A stretch of DNA of 64,000 bases from Nocardioides sp. SLBN-35 (GTDB lineage Bacteria > Actinomycetota > Actinomycetes > Propionibacteriales > Nocardioidaceae), in contig NZ_VFNU01000001.1 in NCBI RefSeq assembly GCF_006715725.1, forward strand, positions 1,302,001 to 1,366,000, read 5' to 3'. Under the pieces are notes generated by a model. It searched no databases. It was not told where the DNA came from and worked only from the letters and a program-made list of their open reading frames with translations. Made by a program: the position numbers and the translations under genes. This document shows positions 45,304 to 53,819 of the stretch, piece by piece; positions within the stretch are counted from its first letter, which is position 1; each line of letters begins with the position of its first letter.

Positions 45304-47301
45304 TCAGTCGGTGACCGTGACGGTGACGGGATCGAGATAGAACCAGCCCTGGCCATCGCCCGGACCCTCGCCCGCACCCGGGGTGTCACGACTCACCTCG
45401 CCGTCGAGCTGATAGGTGCCCGGGGGCTGGCCGGTGAGATCGATGGTGCCGCGATACGTGCCTGTCGACGGATCGAGCCTGGGGACCTCCATGCAGCAGC
45501 GCAGCCAGACAGCGACGATGTGCAGTGAGACCCCGGGCGTGGGCGTGACCTCGACCGTGAACGCGTTGCCCGTCCGGCCGACGATGGCCATGGTGGCCGG
45601 CACCGTGTCGTCGAGGCGCACCGTCGTGGAGGCAGGCGTCACGTTCCCGGCCGCGTCGGTGAAGGACGTGCGGACCACGTAGTCCCCGGCGGGGAGACGC
45701 TCTCCCTGCGGCCCGGTGCCGTTCCACTGGAAGGACGTGCGACCTTCGGCGCCGTCGGTGACGACGTGGTCCACCACGCTCCCCGTGGCGTTGCTGACCA
45801 GGAAGTCGGAGGACCGGAGCGTCGACTGGTCGCTCACGGCGAACTCGAAGCTGTTCGGGGCGTACTGGTCGGGCGCACGGAGGTAGAGGTGGGTGGTCGT
45901 CGGAGGCGTCACGACAGGTGCCTCGGTGTCGGGGAGGACGACCAGGCCCTGGTCGGCGGTCGTGAAGGTCGTGGCGGTCGGCGCGGTGCCGCGGGTGATC
46001 AGGGCACGGACGGGATAGGTTCCCGGACTGCGCTTCGCCAGGCTGACGACGGTGCGGTAGGTGCCCGTGGCGGCGTCGTACGCGGCGACCTGCGGGTGCG
46101 GGTCGTTGTCGTTCGCGGGGGCCGTCGAGACGGCGACCCCGGTGACGTCCTCACCGCTCTTGGGGGTCACCACGACCTCCCAGTTGTAGCCGTCGATCCG
46201 GGTCGCGGCCAGCCCGCCCGGAATCGTCGCGTCGATGTCGATGGTCGTGGCCGGGCCTGCCGCGGAATGGCCCCCTGCATCCGTGAAGCGGGTGACGACG
46301 CGGTAGCGCCCGGCGGGCAGCGGGCTGCCGTCGTTGCGAGTGCCGCTCCAGCGCAGGTCGAACACCCGGGTCAGTGCGTCCGGCCCCACGCCGCCGCCCT
46401 CGGTCAGGGTGCCGGAGGCGATGGTGATGCCGAAGCCGTTGCGGATCTGGTAGGTCTGGCTGGCCAGGGCGCTGGCGTCGCGCACCCAGTAGGTGAGCTT
46501 GCTGGTCTCGTAGGTCCCGGGATTCCGCAGGTGCAGCGTCTGCGACGCGGGCGCGTACGGGGCCAACGTGACGACCGGCGCGCTGCGGTCGGCCACGCGC
46601 ACCGGGATCATCGGGGTGTAGCCCTTCTGCTTCGCACCGATCCGGTCGGTGAACTCGAAGAAGGCGCCCGCGTGTCCGACGTGGTCGCCGCAGTCCGACA
46701 CGTCGACCGTGGCCTGGATGCGACCGCCGGAGCCGGGGGTCTTGGCGTCGCTGATCGCGCAGTACCCCGTGTAGCTGTCCTCGGCGATCAGGAACCTGGC
46801 GTTGGCGAGTGTGATGCCGGGCTTCGGCGCGATGGACATGGTGACATTGGTGGAGTACGTGAAGCCGGCGATGACGCCCTGGAGCGGTACGACGGTGTGC
46901 CGGTCGAGCGGCATGGCGTAGTCCTCGACGTCGCGGTTGCCGTCGCTGTCGACGGCCTCCACCTGCATCGTGTAGTCGCCCTCCGGCACGTCCTGGCCGG
47001 CGGCGTCCTTGAAGTACCACGGCTCGTCGGAGGCGTCGCGGACCGACTGGCCCTCGACGAGGGTGCGGACCACGGTGCCCTCGGCGTCGAGAATGCGGAC
47101 GGTGACGGTGGACGGCCGCGAGACCCGCCAGGCCGCGAAGGTGACCGCGCCGACCCCCGTCAGCCCCGTCGAGAAGGTCACCTTCGGCTGGGTGGTGAAC
47201 GTGATCCGCACGGGCGGGTCGGCCGCCTGGGCCGCGGGCAGCACCGCTCCCGGGACGGTCAGCGCGAGCGCCGTCGTCGCGATCCTCAGCCAGCGCCCCA
47301 T
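45304..47301 (-). CDS. Secreted multi-domain protein with FlgD-type Ig repeats (paralogue 2)
   Basis: The 665-residue protein shares the signal peptide start (MGRWLRIATTALAL), domain order and landmark motifs (WSGTRNDGSPLPAGRYRV, WNGTGPQGERLPAGDYVV, PLDRHTVVP) with the 43165 protein. Cysteines near the C-terminus (LRCCMEVP) correspond to SSCCNKAL in the paralogue. ATG 47301 follows GAAGGAGT. The two genes are 114 bp apart on the same strand. A cell-surface or secreted adhesive role is possible but not shown. Confidence 0.85.
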   Translation of the reverse strand: MGRWLRIATTALALTVPGAVLPAAQAADPPVRITFTTQPKVTFSTGLTGVGAVTFAAWRVSRPSTVTVRILDAEGTVVRTLVEGQSVRDASDEPWYFKDAAGQDVPEGDYTMQVEAVDSDGNRDVEDYAMPLDRHTVVPLQGVIAGFTYSTNVTMSIAPKPGITLANARFLIAEDSYTGYCAISDAKTPGSGGRIQATVDVSDCGDHVGHAGAFFEFTDRIGAKQKGYTPMIPVRVADRSAPVVTLAPYAPASQTLHLRNPGTYETSKLTYWVRDASALASQTYQIRNGFGITIASGTLTEGGGVGPDALTRVFDLRWSGTRNDGSPLPAGRYRVVTRFTDAGGHSAAGPATTIDIDATIPGGLAATRIDGYNWEVVVTPKSGEDVTGVAVSTAPANDNDPHPQVAAYDAATGTYRTVVSLAKRSPGTYPVRALITRGTAPTATTFTTADQGLVVLPDTEAPVVTPPTTTHLYLRAPDQYAPNSFEFAVSDQSTLRSSDFLVSNATGSVVDHVVTDGAEGRTSFQWNGTGPQGERLPAGDYVVRTSFTDAAGNVTPASTTVRLDDTVPATMAIVGRTGNAFTVEVTPTPGVSLHIVAVWLRCCMEVPRLDPSTGTYRGTIDLTGQPPGTYQLDGEVSRDTPGAGEGPGDGQGWFYLDPVTVTVTD

Positions 47302-47316
47302 GTCCACTCCTTCGTC

Positions 47317-47363
47317 GGCGTCGCCCTCCCAACGCGCGAGCACGCGGTTTGGTGACGGTTCCC
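47317..47363 (-). promoter_or_regulatory. Conserved 47-bp leader block, copy 2
   Basis: This block, 16-62 bp upstream of the 47301 start codon, is the partner of the block at 45223-45269. Distance to the ribosome site differs between the copies, but the block itself is almost unchanged. The remaining ~140 bp up to the kinase gene contains a GTGGCGCCAC palindrome (47440) and nothing else I recognise. Confidence 0.5.
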
Positions 47364-47506
47364 TGCGTGCGGGCCCGGTCCGGCGTCCCGCAATTCTCAG
47401 GACGGGGGTCCCGGTGCCGATCAGCGGGATGCGCGGGTGGTGGCGCCACAAAGTAAAGGGATAGCCTTCGGAGGTCGGCGATCGCTGGGGAGGGGATCGG
47501 TACCTG

Positions 47507-49087
47507 ATGGACCTGGACCAGGACCTCGAGCTTCCGGCGGAAGCGCGCGCACTGCTCGACGCGGTGGTGGCGATCGGGTCCGACCTGGACCTGCGCGGCG
47601 TGCTGACCCGCATCGTCGAGGCGTCCTGCGAGCTGACCGACGCCGAGTACGGCGTCCTGGGGATCGTCGACGACCAGGGCGAGTTCATCGACCTGGTGCC
47701 CAACGCCGCCGTGGGAGAGCAGTTCGACCAGATCGGCCGGATGCCGGAGGGCCACGGGCTGCTGGGGCTGGTGCCGCGGGAGCGACGCTCGATCCGGGTC
47801 GACCACGTCGCCGACCACCCGGTGTCGACGGGCTCGTTCCCGCAGAGCCACCCGGTCATCGACCGCTTCCTCGGTGCGCCCGTGCTGGTGCGCGACCAGG
47901 CGTTCGGGCACCTCTACCTCGGCAACAAGCGCGGTGGCGCGGAGTTCAGCGCGACCGACCAGGCGCTGGTCGAGGCGCTCGCCCGCGCGGCGGGCACCAT
48001 GATCGAGAACGCCCGCACCTACGAGCAGGTCGAGTGGCGGCGCCGCTGGCTCGCGGGCACCGGCGAGGTGGGCCGCGACCTGACCGGGACCACCAGCGTC
48101 GAGGAGGCCCTCGACGAGCTCGTGGTCTCGCTGCGCGACCTGTGCGGGGCCCGGCTGGTGGCCTATGTCCGCGTCGAGGCCGGCCTGCTCGAGGTCCGCC
48201 AGGTCGCCGGCGACACGATGGCGGCGCCGCGCGTCGTCGAGCGGTACGCCGACCAGATCCGTGAGGTGACCACGTCGCGGGTGCCCGAGCGGCTCCCGCA
48301 CGACCACCACCGCACGACGCTCGTCGTACCCGTGCACACCCGGCTCTCCGGCCCCGGCGCGATCCTCGTCGACCGCGCGGAGGAGACGCCGTCACTGCGC
48401 GACATCATGCTCGACCTGGTGTCGGTCACCGCGGCCCAGCTCGGCCTGATCCTCGACCGGCGCCAGGCGCTGAGGGAGCGGGCCCAGCTGCTGGTGGCCC
48501 GTGACCGCGACCGGATCGCGCGCGACCTCCACGACCTGGTCATCCAGCGCCTGTTCGCGACCGGCATGCAGCTCCAGGGCGCCCGTGACCTCGACCCCGC
48601 CGAGCTGCGCACCCGCGTCGACGGTGCGATCGGCGAGCTCGACGGCGCGATCAAGGAGCTGCGCTCGGTGATCTTCGAGCTCGGCACCGGATCCGGCCGG
48701 CCCCTGCTCGACGACGTGCGGGCACTGCTGACGGAGTACGCCCCGGTCCTGGGCTTCCAGCCGCTGCTGCGCATCCAGGGCCCCGTCGACCGGGCGCTGG
48801 CCCCCGAGGCCGGCAGCCACGTCCTCGGCACGCTGCGCGAGGCGCTGTCCAATGTCGCCCGGCACGCCGCGGCGAGCAGCGTCACCGTCGAGCTGACCGC
48901 GTCCTCGGCGTGGTTCCGGCTGCGCGTGGTCGACGACGGCCGGGGCTTCGACCCGGCGGCGGGGTCGACCGGCAACGGCACCGGCAACCTGCGGGCGCGG
49001 GCCGAGGGACTCGGCGGGCACCTGCTGCTCAGCTCGGCGCCCGATCAGGGCACCGTGCTGGAGTGGGTCATTCCGGCAGTGGGCTGA
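47507..49087 (+). CDS. GAF-GAF sensor histidine kinase (DevS-like, HisKA_3)
   Basis: The 526-residue kinase has two GAF domains (about residues 25-175 and 195-310), a HisKA_3 dimerisation helix with His342 in RIARDLHDLVIQRLF, and an HATPase domain (LREALSNVARHAA, DDGRGFDP, GTGNLRARAE). The layout matches DevS/DosS-type sensors, whose first GAF binds heme; heme binding cannot be judged here. No response regulator is adjacent, so it is an orphan in this window. Its last 20 bp overlap the convergent small membrane protein gene. It has no membrane segment. Confidence 0.91.
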   Translation: MDLDQDLELPAEARALLDAVVAIGSDLDLRGVLTRIVEASCELTDAEYGVLGIVDDQGEFIDLVPNAAVGEQFDQIGRMPEGHGLLGLVPRERRSIRVDHVADHPVSTGSFPQSHPVIDRFLGAPVLVRDQAFGHLYLGNKRGGAEFSATDQALVEALARAAGTMIENARTYEQVEWRRRWLAGTGEVGRDLTGTTSVEEALDELVVSLRDLCGARLVAYVRVEAGLLEVRQVAGDTMAAPRVVERYADQIREVTTSRVPERLPHDHHRTTLVVPVHTRLSGPGAILVDRAEETPSLRDIMLDLVSVTAAQLGLILDRRQALRERAQLLVARDRDRIARDLHDLVIQRLFATGMQLQGARDLDPAELRTRVDGAIGELDGAIKELRSVIFELGTGSGRPLLDDVRALLTEYAPVLGFQPLLRIQGPVDRALAPEAGSHVLGTLREALSNVARHAAASSVTVELTASSAWFRLRVVDDGRGFDPAAGSTGNGTGNLRARAEGLGGHLLLSSAPDQGTVLEWVIPAVG

Positions 49088-49400
49088 GGTCCGCGCCGAG
49101 GTCCTCGAACGACCCCTCGAAGCCGAACAGGTCGTCGAGGAGGTCCGGCTCGACCGACGGTTCCGGGGCCAGCCCCCGCCGCGCCAGGTCCTCGACCGTG
49201 GCCTCGAGCGGCTCCGGGCCCGGTCCGGCGAGCAGCGGCCACAGCGCGCGGACGACGACCGCGGCCGCCGTGGCGCCCACCATCACGACGAGCAGCCGGG
49301 TGAGCGCCTCGTCGAGGCTCAGCTCACCGTGCGCGGCGAGATAGCCGGCCGGGGAGGCGACGAGGGCGGCGAGCACGAAGACGTGCAGGTCGAGCATCAT
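49068..49400 (-). CDS. Small membrane protein at the end of the flagellar operon
   Basis: The 110-residue protein has two N-terminal hydrophobic segments (LHVFVLAALVASPAGYLAA and LLVVMVGATAAAVVVRALW) and an acidic tail rich in Leu and Asp (LLDDLFGFEGSFEDLG). I do not recognise a family. It lies 14 bp behind flhA and probably shares its transcript, so a flagellar role is possible. ATG 49400 is followed by a second in-frame ATG. Its 3' end overlaps the histidine kinase gene by 20 bp. Confidence 0.7.
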   Translation of the reverse strand: MMLDLHVFVLAALVASPAGYLAAHGELSLDEALTRLLVVMVGATAAAVVVRALWPLLAGPGPEPLEATVEDLARRGLAPEPSVEPDLLDDLFGFEGSFEDLGADLSPLPE

Positions 49401-49414
49401 GGGAGGACCACCTT

Positions 49415-51484
49415 CTAGACTCCTGCTCCGAGTGCGGGGCGGGCCCCGGTCGCGGACACCACGGCCACCGAGCGGACCTCGTGGGCCGCGCCGAGCTCGG
49501 CGTACGAGAAGACGGGGAGGCGTTCGACGGTCGGCGCCACGAGGCGGCGTACGGCGGCCCGCAGCGCCGGTGCGCAGACCAGCACCGGGCGTACGTCGGT
49601 GTTCTCGGCCGACTGCGCCGCCTGGGCCAGACCGAGCAGCACCCGCTGGGCCACGTCCGGGTCGAGGACGACGACCGCACCCTGCTCGGTCGGGCGCAGG
49701 CCCTCGAGCATGTGCTGCTCGAGCAGCGGGTCGAAGCTGATCGCGTGCAGCACGCCGTCGGTGACGAAGGAGGCCGCGAGGGCCGGTTCGAGCGCGGCCC
49801 GGGCGGCCTCGACCAGGCCGTCGAGGTCCTTGCTGAGCGCGGCGCGAACCGACAGCGCCTCGAAGATGCGGACCAGGTCGCGGATCGGGATCCGCTCCTC
49901 CAGCAGGGCGCGCAGCACCCGCTGCACCTCGCCGAGCGACAGCTGGACCGGGGTGAGCTCCTCGATGACGACCGGGTGGGTGCGCTTGACGACGTCGGTG
50001 AGCAGCCGGACGTCCTCGCGACCGAGCAGCCGGCTCGCGTGCTGGTGCACGACCTCGGCGAGGTGGGTGGTGACCACCGAGGCGCGGTCGACGACGGTCG
50101 CGCCGCCGATCTCCGCCTGGTGCCGCAGCTCGGCCGGGATCCACTTCGCGTCCAGGCCGAAGACCGGCTCGCGGGTCGGGGTCCCGGGCAGCGAGCCGAG
50201 GAACTCGCCGATCGCCAGTACCGTGCCGCGCGGCGCCTCGCCGCGGGCCACCTCGGCGCCGTACAGCGTGATCGCGTAGGTGTTCGCCGGCAGCTCGAGG
50301 TTGTCGCGGGTGCGCACGGGCGGGATCACGATCCCGAGCTCGCCGGCCACCTTGCGGCGCAGTGCCTTGACCCGGTCGAGCAGGTCGCCGCCGGAGCGGC
50401 TGTCGACGAGGTCGATCAGGTCCGCGGAGAGCTCGAGCCCGAGCGGGTCGACCCGGATCTCGGCGACCAGCGCCTCCGGGGTGTCGGGGACCTGGGCCAG
50501 CTCGCCGGCCGCGGAGTCCGCGTCGGCGCCCGCCGTACGGTCCCCGCCGGACTCGTCGATCCGGCTCGCGCCCAGCAGCATCAGCCCGCCGGCCACCAGG
50601 AACGGCAGCTTGGGCAGGCCGGGGATCGCGCACAGCGCGAGTGCGCCGAAGCCCGCGACGCGCAGCGGCATCTTGCGCTGGAAGATCTGGCCGACGATGT
50701 CGGAGCCCATGTCGGAGTCGGCCACCGCGCGGGTCACGATCAGGCCGGTCGCGACGCTGAGCAGGAGGGCCGGGATCTGGGAGACCAGGCCGTCGCCGAT
50801 CGAGAGCAGCGAGTAGGTGTTGATCGCCTCGCCGAACGGCATGCCGTACTGGGCGACGCCGATCGCGAAGCCGCCGAGCAGGTTGACCAGGGTGATCACG
50901 ATCGCCGCGATGGCGTCGCCCTTCACGAACTTGGACGCACCGTCCATCGCACCGTGGAAGTCCGCCTCGGCGTGCACCTCCGCACGCCGGCGCCGGGCCT
51001 CCTCCTCGTCGATCAGGCCGGAGTTGAGGTCGGCGTCGATCGCCATCTGCTTGCCGGGCATCGCGTCGAGCGTGAACCGGGCGCCGACCTCGGCCACACG
51101 GCCCGCGCCGTTGGTGATCACGACGAACTGGATGACGAGCAGGATCGCGAACACGATCAGCCCGACGATCAGCGAGCCGCCGACGACGAAGTGGCCGAAG
51201 GTGTCGATGACCTTGCCGGCGTACCCGTCCAGCAGCACCAGCCGGGTCGCGCTCACGTTGAGGGCCAGCCGGAACAGCGTCATCACCAAGATGACCGACG
51301 GGAACGCCGAGAACTCCAGCGGCTTGTGGATGAACATCGCGACCATCAGCACGAGCAGGGCGCCGGTGATGTTGAGCGCGATCATCAGGTCGAGCACCAC
51401 CGCGGGCAGCGGCACGACCAGCATGACGACGATCAGCACGATGCCCAGGGGGACACCGAGCCGGGTCAGCGACTTCAGGGACAT
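49415..51484 (-). CDS. flhA: Flagellar export apparatus protein FlhA
   Basis: The 689-residue protein has eight predicted N-terminal helices (for example VIDTFGHFVVGGSLIVGLIV), the conserved cytoplasmic FHIPEP-type loop DAMPGKQMAIDADLNSGLID with RRRAEVHAEADFHGAMDGA, and the large C-terminal cytoplasmic domain that receives export chaperones. Length is normal for FlhA. It forms the export-gate ring of the flagellar type III system. A 142-bp gap with a strong hairpin separates it from flhB. The start codon has no clear ribosome site. Confidence 0.96.
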   Translation of the reverse strand: MSLKSLTRLGVPLGIVLIVVMLVVPLPAVVLDLMIALNITGALLVLMVAMFIHKPLEFSAFPSVILVMTLFRLALNVSATRLVLLDGYAGKVIDTFGHFVVGGSLIVGLIVFAILLVIQFVVITNGAGRVAEVGARFTLDAMPGKQMAIDADLNSGLIDEEEARRRRAEVHAEADFHGAMDGASKFVKGDAIAAIVITLVNLLGGFAIGVAQYGMPFGEAINTYSLLSIGDGLVSQIPALLLSVATGLIVTRAVADSDMGSDIVGQIFQRKMPLRVAGFGALALCAIPGLPKLPFLVAGGLMLLGASRIDESGGDRTAGADADSAAGELAQVPDTPEALVAEIRVDPLGLELSADLIDLVDSRSGGDLLDRVKALRRKVAGELGIVIPPVRTRDNLELPANTYAITLYGAEVARGEAPRGTVLAIGEFLGSLPGTPTREPVFGLDAKWIPAELRHQAEIGGATVVDRASVVTTHLAEVVHQHASRLLGREDVRLLTDVVKRTHPVVIEELTPVQLSLGEVQRVLRALLEERIPIRDLVRIFEALSVRAALSKDLDGLVEAARAALEPALAASFVTDGVLHAISFDPLLEQHMLEGLRPTEQGAVVVLDPDVAQRVLLGLAQAAQSAENTDVRPVLVCAPALRAAVRRLVAPTVERLPVFSYAELGAAHEVRSVAVVSATGARPALGAGV

Positions 51485-51600
51485 GCGGCGGGTACAGCCT
51501 CTCGACCGGTCGCGCCGTCCGTGGCACTGCGGGGTGGCGCCGTCCTGGCGTCGCTGGCTCCATCGGCAGGTGTGGGCTGGGGATGAGCGGTTGACGTGCT

Positions 51601-51632
51601 GCATGAATCCCCGGTCGGCCGGGGATTCATGC
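51601..51632. other. Perfect 14-bp hairpin at the flhB/flhA junction
   Basis: Arms GCATGAATCCCCGG and CCGGGGATTCATGC flank a TCGG tetraloop, with no mismatch. The structure overlaps the flhB stop codon. It lacks a T-run and lies inside the operon, so an attenuator or RNA-stability element is more likely than a full terminator. Confidence 0.6.
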
Positions 51633-52763
51633 ACCCTCCGCGGCCCGCCGGCGGCGGGAGAGGGCGAGCACCTCCGGCAGGTCGTCGGTACGACGAGGAG
51701 TGCGGTGCTCGCCGCCGTACTGGCCCGCGTGCCGGCGGCTGAGCACGAACGCCAGCACCTGCGCGACCGCGGCCCACAGCTCGCGGGGGATCTCCTGGCC
51801 GACCTGGCAGTGCCGGTAGAGCGCGCGGGCCAGCGGGACGTCCTGGACGAGCGGAACCCGCTCCTCGGCGGCCACCTCACGGATCCGGGCGGCGATCGCG
51901 CCGGCACCGCGGGCGACCACCCGGGGTGCGCCCTGCTCGGGGTCGTAGCGCAGGGCGACCGCGACGTGGGTGGGGTTGACCAGCAGTACGTCGGCGGTGG
52001 CCACGTCGGCGATCATCCGGTTGCGGGCCGCGGCCATCTGGCGGGCGCGGATGGCGCTCTTGACCATGGGGTCGCCCTCGGCCTGCTTGTGCTCCTGCTT
52101 GATCTCGCTGTGGCTCATTCGCAGCTGCTTGCCGATCCGGCGCCGCATCATGGCGTAGTCGGCGGCCGCCATGACCAGGCCCGCGACGGCCACGGTGAGC
52201 AGCAGCCGGGAGACCTCGGCGGTGACCTGGTGCAGCACGACGCCGATCGGCAGCAGCCCGCCGACGAGCGGCATCATCGACTTCACCGCACCCCAGGCGA
52301 GGAACGCGACGACCGAGCTCTTGCCGAGGACCTTCACGCCCTCCCACACGGCGTGCGGGCCGAACAGTCGCTTCGCGCCCTTGAACGGGTCGAGCTTCTT
52401 GGGGTCGGGCTTGGCGAGCTTGGGGGAGAGGAAGAAGCCGCCCTGCGCCAGGGCCGAGACGACGCCGACGACCAGCATCATCGAGCCCAGCGCGAGCAGG
52501 GTGACGAACACGTGACGCCCGGCGTCGCCGAGCAGGGTGAGCGCCAACGAGACGGACGGGTCCGAGGCGGAGCGCAGCGAGGTGGCCATCATGGTGCGCA
52601 GCGCGCCGAGCTCGTGGTCGAGCAGCGGGCCCATCGCCAGGGAGGCGACCAGGAGGCCCAGCCAGCCGCCGAGCTCGGGGGTGCGTGGGACCTGGCCGTC
52701 CCTGCGGGCCTGCTTCTTCCGCTTGGGAGTCGGTTTCTCGGTCTTCTCCTCGCTACCGGCCAC
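51627..52763 (-). CDS. flhB: Flagellar export switch protein FlhB
   Basis: The 378-residue protein has the basic N-terminus EEKTEKPTPKRKKQARRDGQ, four membrane segments, and the self-cleavage site Asn263-Pro264-Thr265-His266 in LVNPTHVAVALRY. It switches export specificity from rod/hook to filament substrates. The GTG start lies 6 bp after the fliR stop. Its C-terminus is extended beyond the usual FlhB core by about 25 basic residues. The stop codon lies inside a hairpin. Confidence 0.96.
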   Translation of the reverse strand: MAGSEEKTEKPTPKRKKQARRDGQVPRTPELGGWLGLLVASLAMGPLLDHELGALRTMMATSLRSASDPSVSLALTLLGDAGRHVFVTLLALGSMMLVVGVVSALAQGGFFLSPKLAKPDPKKLDPFKGAKRLFGPHAVWEGVKVLGKSSVVAFLAWGAVKSMMPLVGGLLPIGVVLHQVTAEVSRLLLTVAVAGLVMAAADYAMMRRRIGKQLRMSHSEIKQEHKQAEGDPMVKSAIRARQMAAARNRMIADVATADVLLVNPTHVAVALRYDPEQGAPRVVARGAGAIAARIREVAAEERVPLVQDVPLARALYRHCQVGQEIPRELWAAVAQVLAFVLSRRHAGQYGGEHRTPRRTDDLPEVLALSRRRRAAEGA

Positions 52764-52769
52764 CGACGA

Positions 52770-53537
52770 TCACCCCGCTCCGGCCATGGTCGCCATCGCC
52801 TGGTTGGCGTAGGTGACGAGACGGTCGAGCGCGCCGGGCAGCATCGGGAAGGACAGGCCGAGCAGCAGCAGCGTCATGCCGACCTTGGCCGGGAACATCA
52901 TGCTCAGCGCGTTGAGCTGGGGTGCGACCTTGGTGAGCAGCGCCAGCGCGAGGTCGGCGACGAACAGCACCGCGATCATCGGCAGCGCCATCTGCACCGC
53001 GACGGTGAAGAACATCGAGAACGCCGTCAGCAGCACGCCGTCCCAGCTGGACACGTCGGGCATGCCGGTCAGCGGCAGGTACTTGAACGTGCTGAGCAGC
53101 CCGCCGACCACGATCAGGTGCCCGCCCGACACGACGAGCAGCGCGGTCGCGAGCAGCTGGTGGAAGCGGCCGAAGACGGTGTTGGAGTTCATCGCCAGCG
53201 GGTCCCACGCCGCGGCCAGCGCGAAGCCGCCGAACACGTCGACCAGCGAGCCGGCGGCGCCGATCGCCGAGAACAGCAGCATCGTCACGTATCCCATGCC
53301 CAGGCCGATCAGGGCCTGGGCCGCGGTGGCCATGACGAGCCCGGGCGTCGTACCGGGCAGGTCCTGGGTGGCGAGCGTCGGCGCCATCGCCAGGGACAGC
53401 CCGAGCGCCAGCACGACCTTGGCCATGGTCGGGATCCCCCGCGTCGCGAAGGGGGGTACGACGACCAGCCACGCCACCACCCGCACCGAGGCGAGCAGCA
53501 GGGCGCTGAGCGCGGCACCGTCGACGGAGAGGACCAC
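52770..53537 (-). CDS. fliR: Flagellar export protein FliR
   Basis: The 255-residue membrane protein has the FliR pattern: VRVVAWLVVVPPFATRGIPT at the N-terminus, LIGLGMGYVTMLLFSAIGAA and the C-terminal LLLLGLSFPMLPGALDRL. With FliP and FliQ it builds the core export channel. It starts at GTG 53537, 7 bp behind fliQ. Order fliP-fliQ-fliR-flhB-flhA is the classical one. Confidence 0.95.
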   Translation of the reverse strand: MVLSVDGAALSALLLASVRVVAWLVVVPPFATRGIPTMAKVVLALGLSLAMAPTLATQDLPGTTPGLVMATAAQALIGLGMGYVTMLLFSAIGAAGSLVDVFGGFALAAAWDPLAMNSNTVFGRFHQLLATALLVVSGGHLIVVGGLLSTFKYLPLTGMPDVSSWDGVLLTAFSMFFTVAVQMALPMIAVLFVADLALALLTKVAPQLNALSMMFPAKVGMTLLLLGLSFPMLPGALDRLVTYANQAMATMAGAG

Positions 53538-53544
53538 GGTCGGC

Positions 53545-53814
53545 CTAGGCGAGCAGGCCCGGGAGCAGGTCGAACAGCTCGCGGGTGAAGGCCATCAGGG
53601 TGTGCAGCATCCAGTTGCCGCAGAACAGCAGCGCGAGGCCGACGCCCACCAGCTTGGGCACGAACGACAGCGTGAACTCCTGGATCTGGGTCATCGACTG
53701 GAACAGCGAGATGGCGAAGCCGATGACCAGCGAGGTCGCGAGGATCGGCGCCGACAGCTTGAGCGCCACCAGCATGGTCTTGAGGGCGATCTCGATGATC
53801 GCGGTGTCGGTCAT
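53545..53814 (-). CDS. fliQ: Flagellar export protein FliQ
   Basis: The 89-residue protein has two membrane helices and the family stretch SLFQSMTQIQEFTLSFVPK. Length is typical for FliQ. It joins FliP and FliR in the export gate. ATG 53814 lies 5 bp after the fliP stop. Confidence 0.95.
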   Translation of the reverse strand: MTDTAIIEIALKTMLVALKLSAPILATSLVIGFAISLFQSMTQIQEFTLSFVPKLVGVGLALLFCGNWMLHTLMAFTRELFDLLPGLLA

Positions 53815-53819
53815 CGCAG

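Noticed and set aside
47440..47449. GTGGCGCCAC palindrome upstream of the histidine kinase as an operator
   Set aside because: A 10-bp GC-rich palindrome is expected by chance in DNA of this composition, and no second copy was seen.
51601..51632. Reading the flhB/flhA hairpin as a simple intrinsic terminator
   Set aside because: There is no T-run on the minus strand and flhA follows in the same direction with no obvious promoter of its own.
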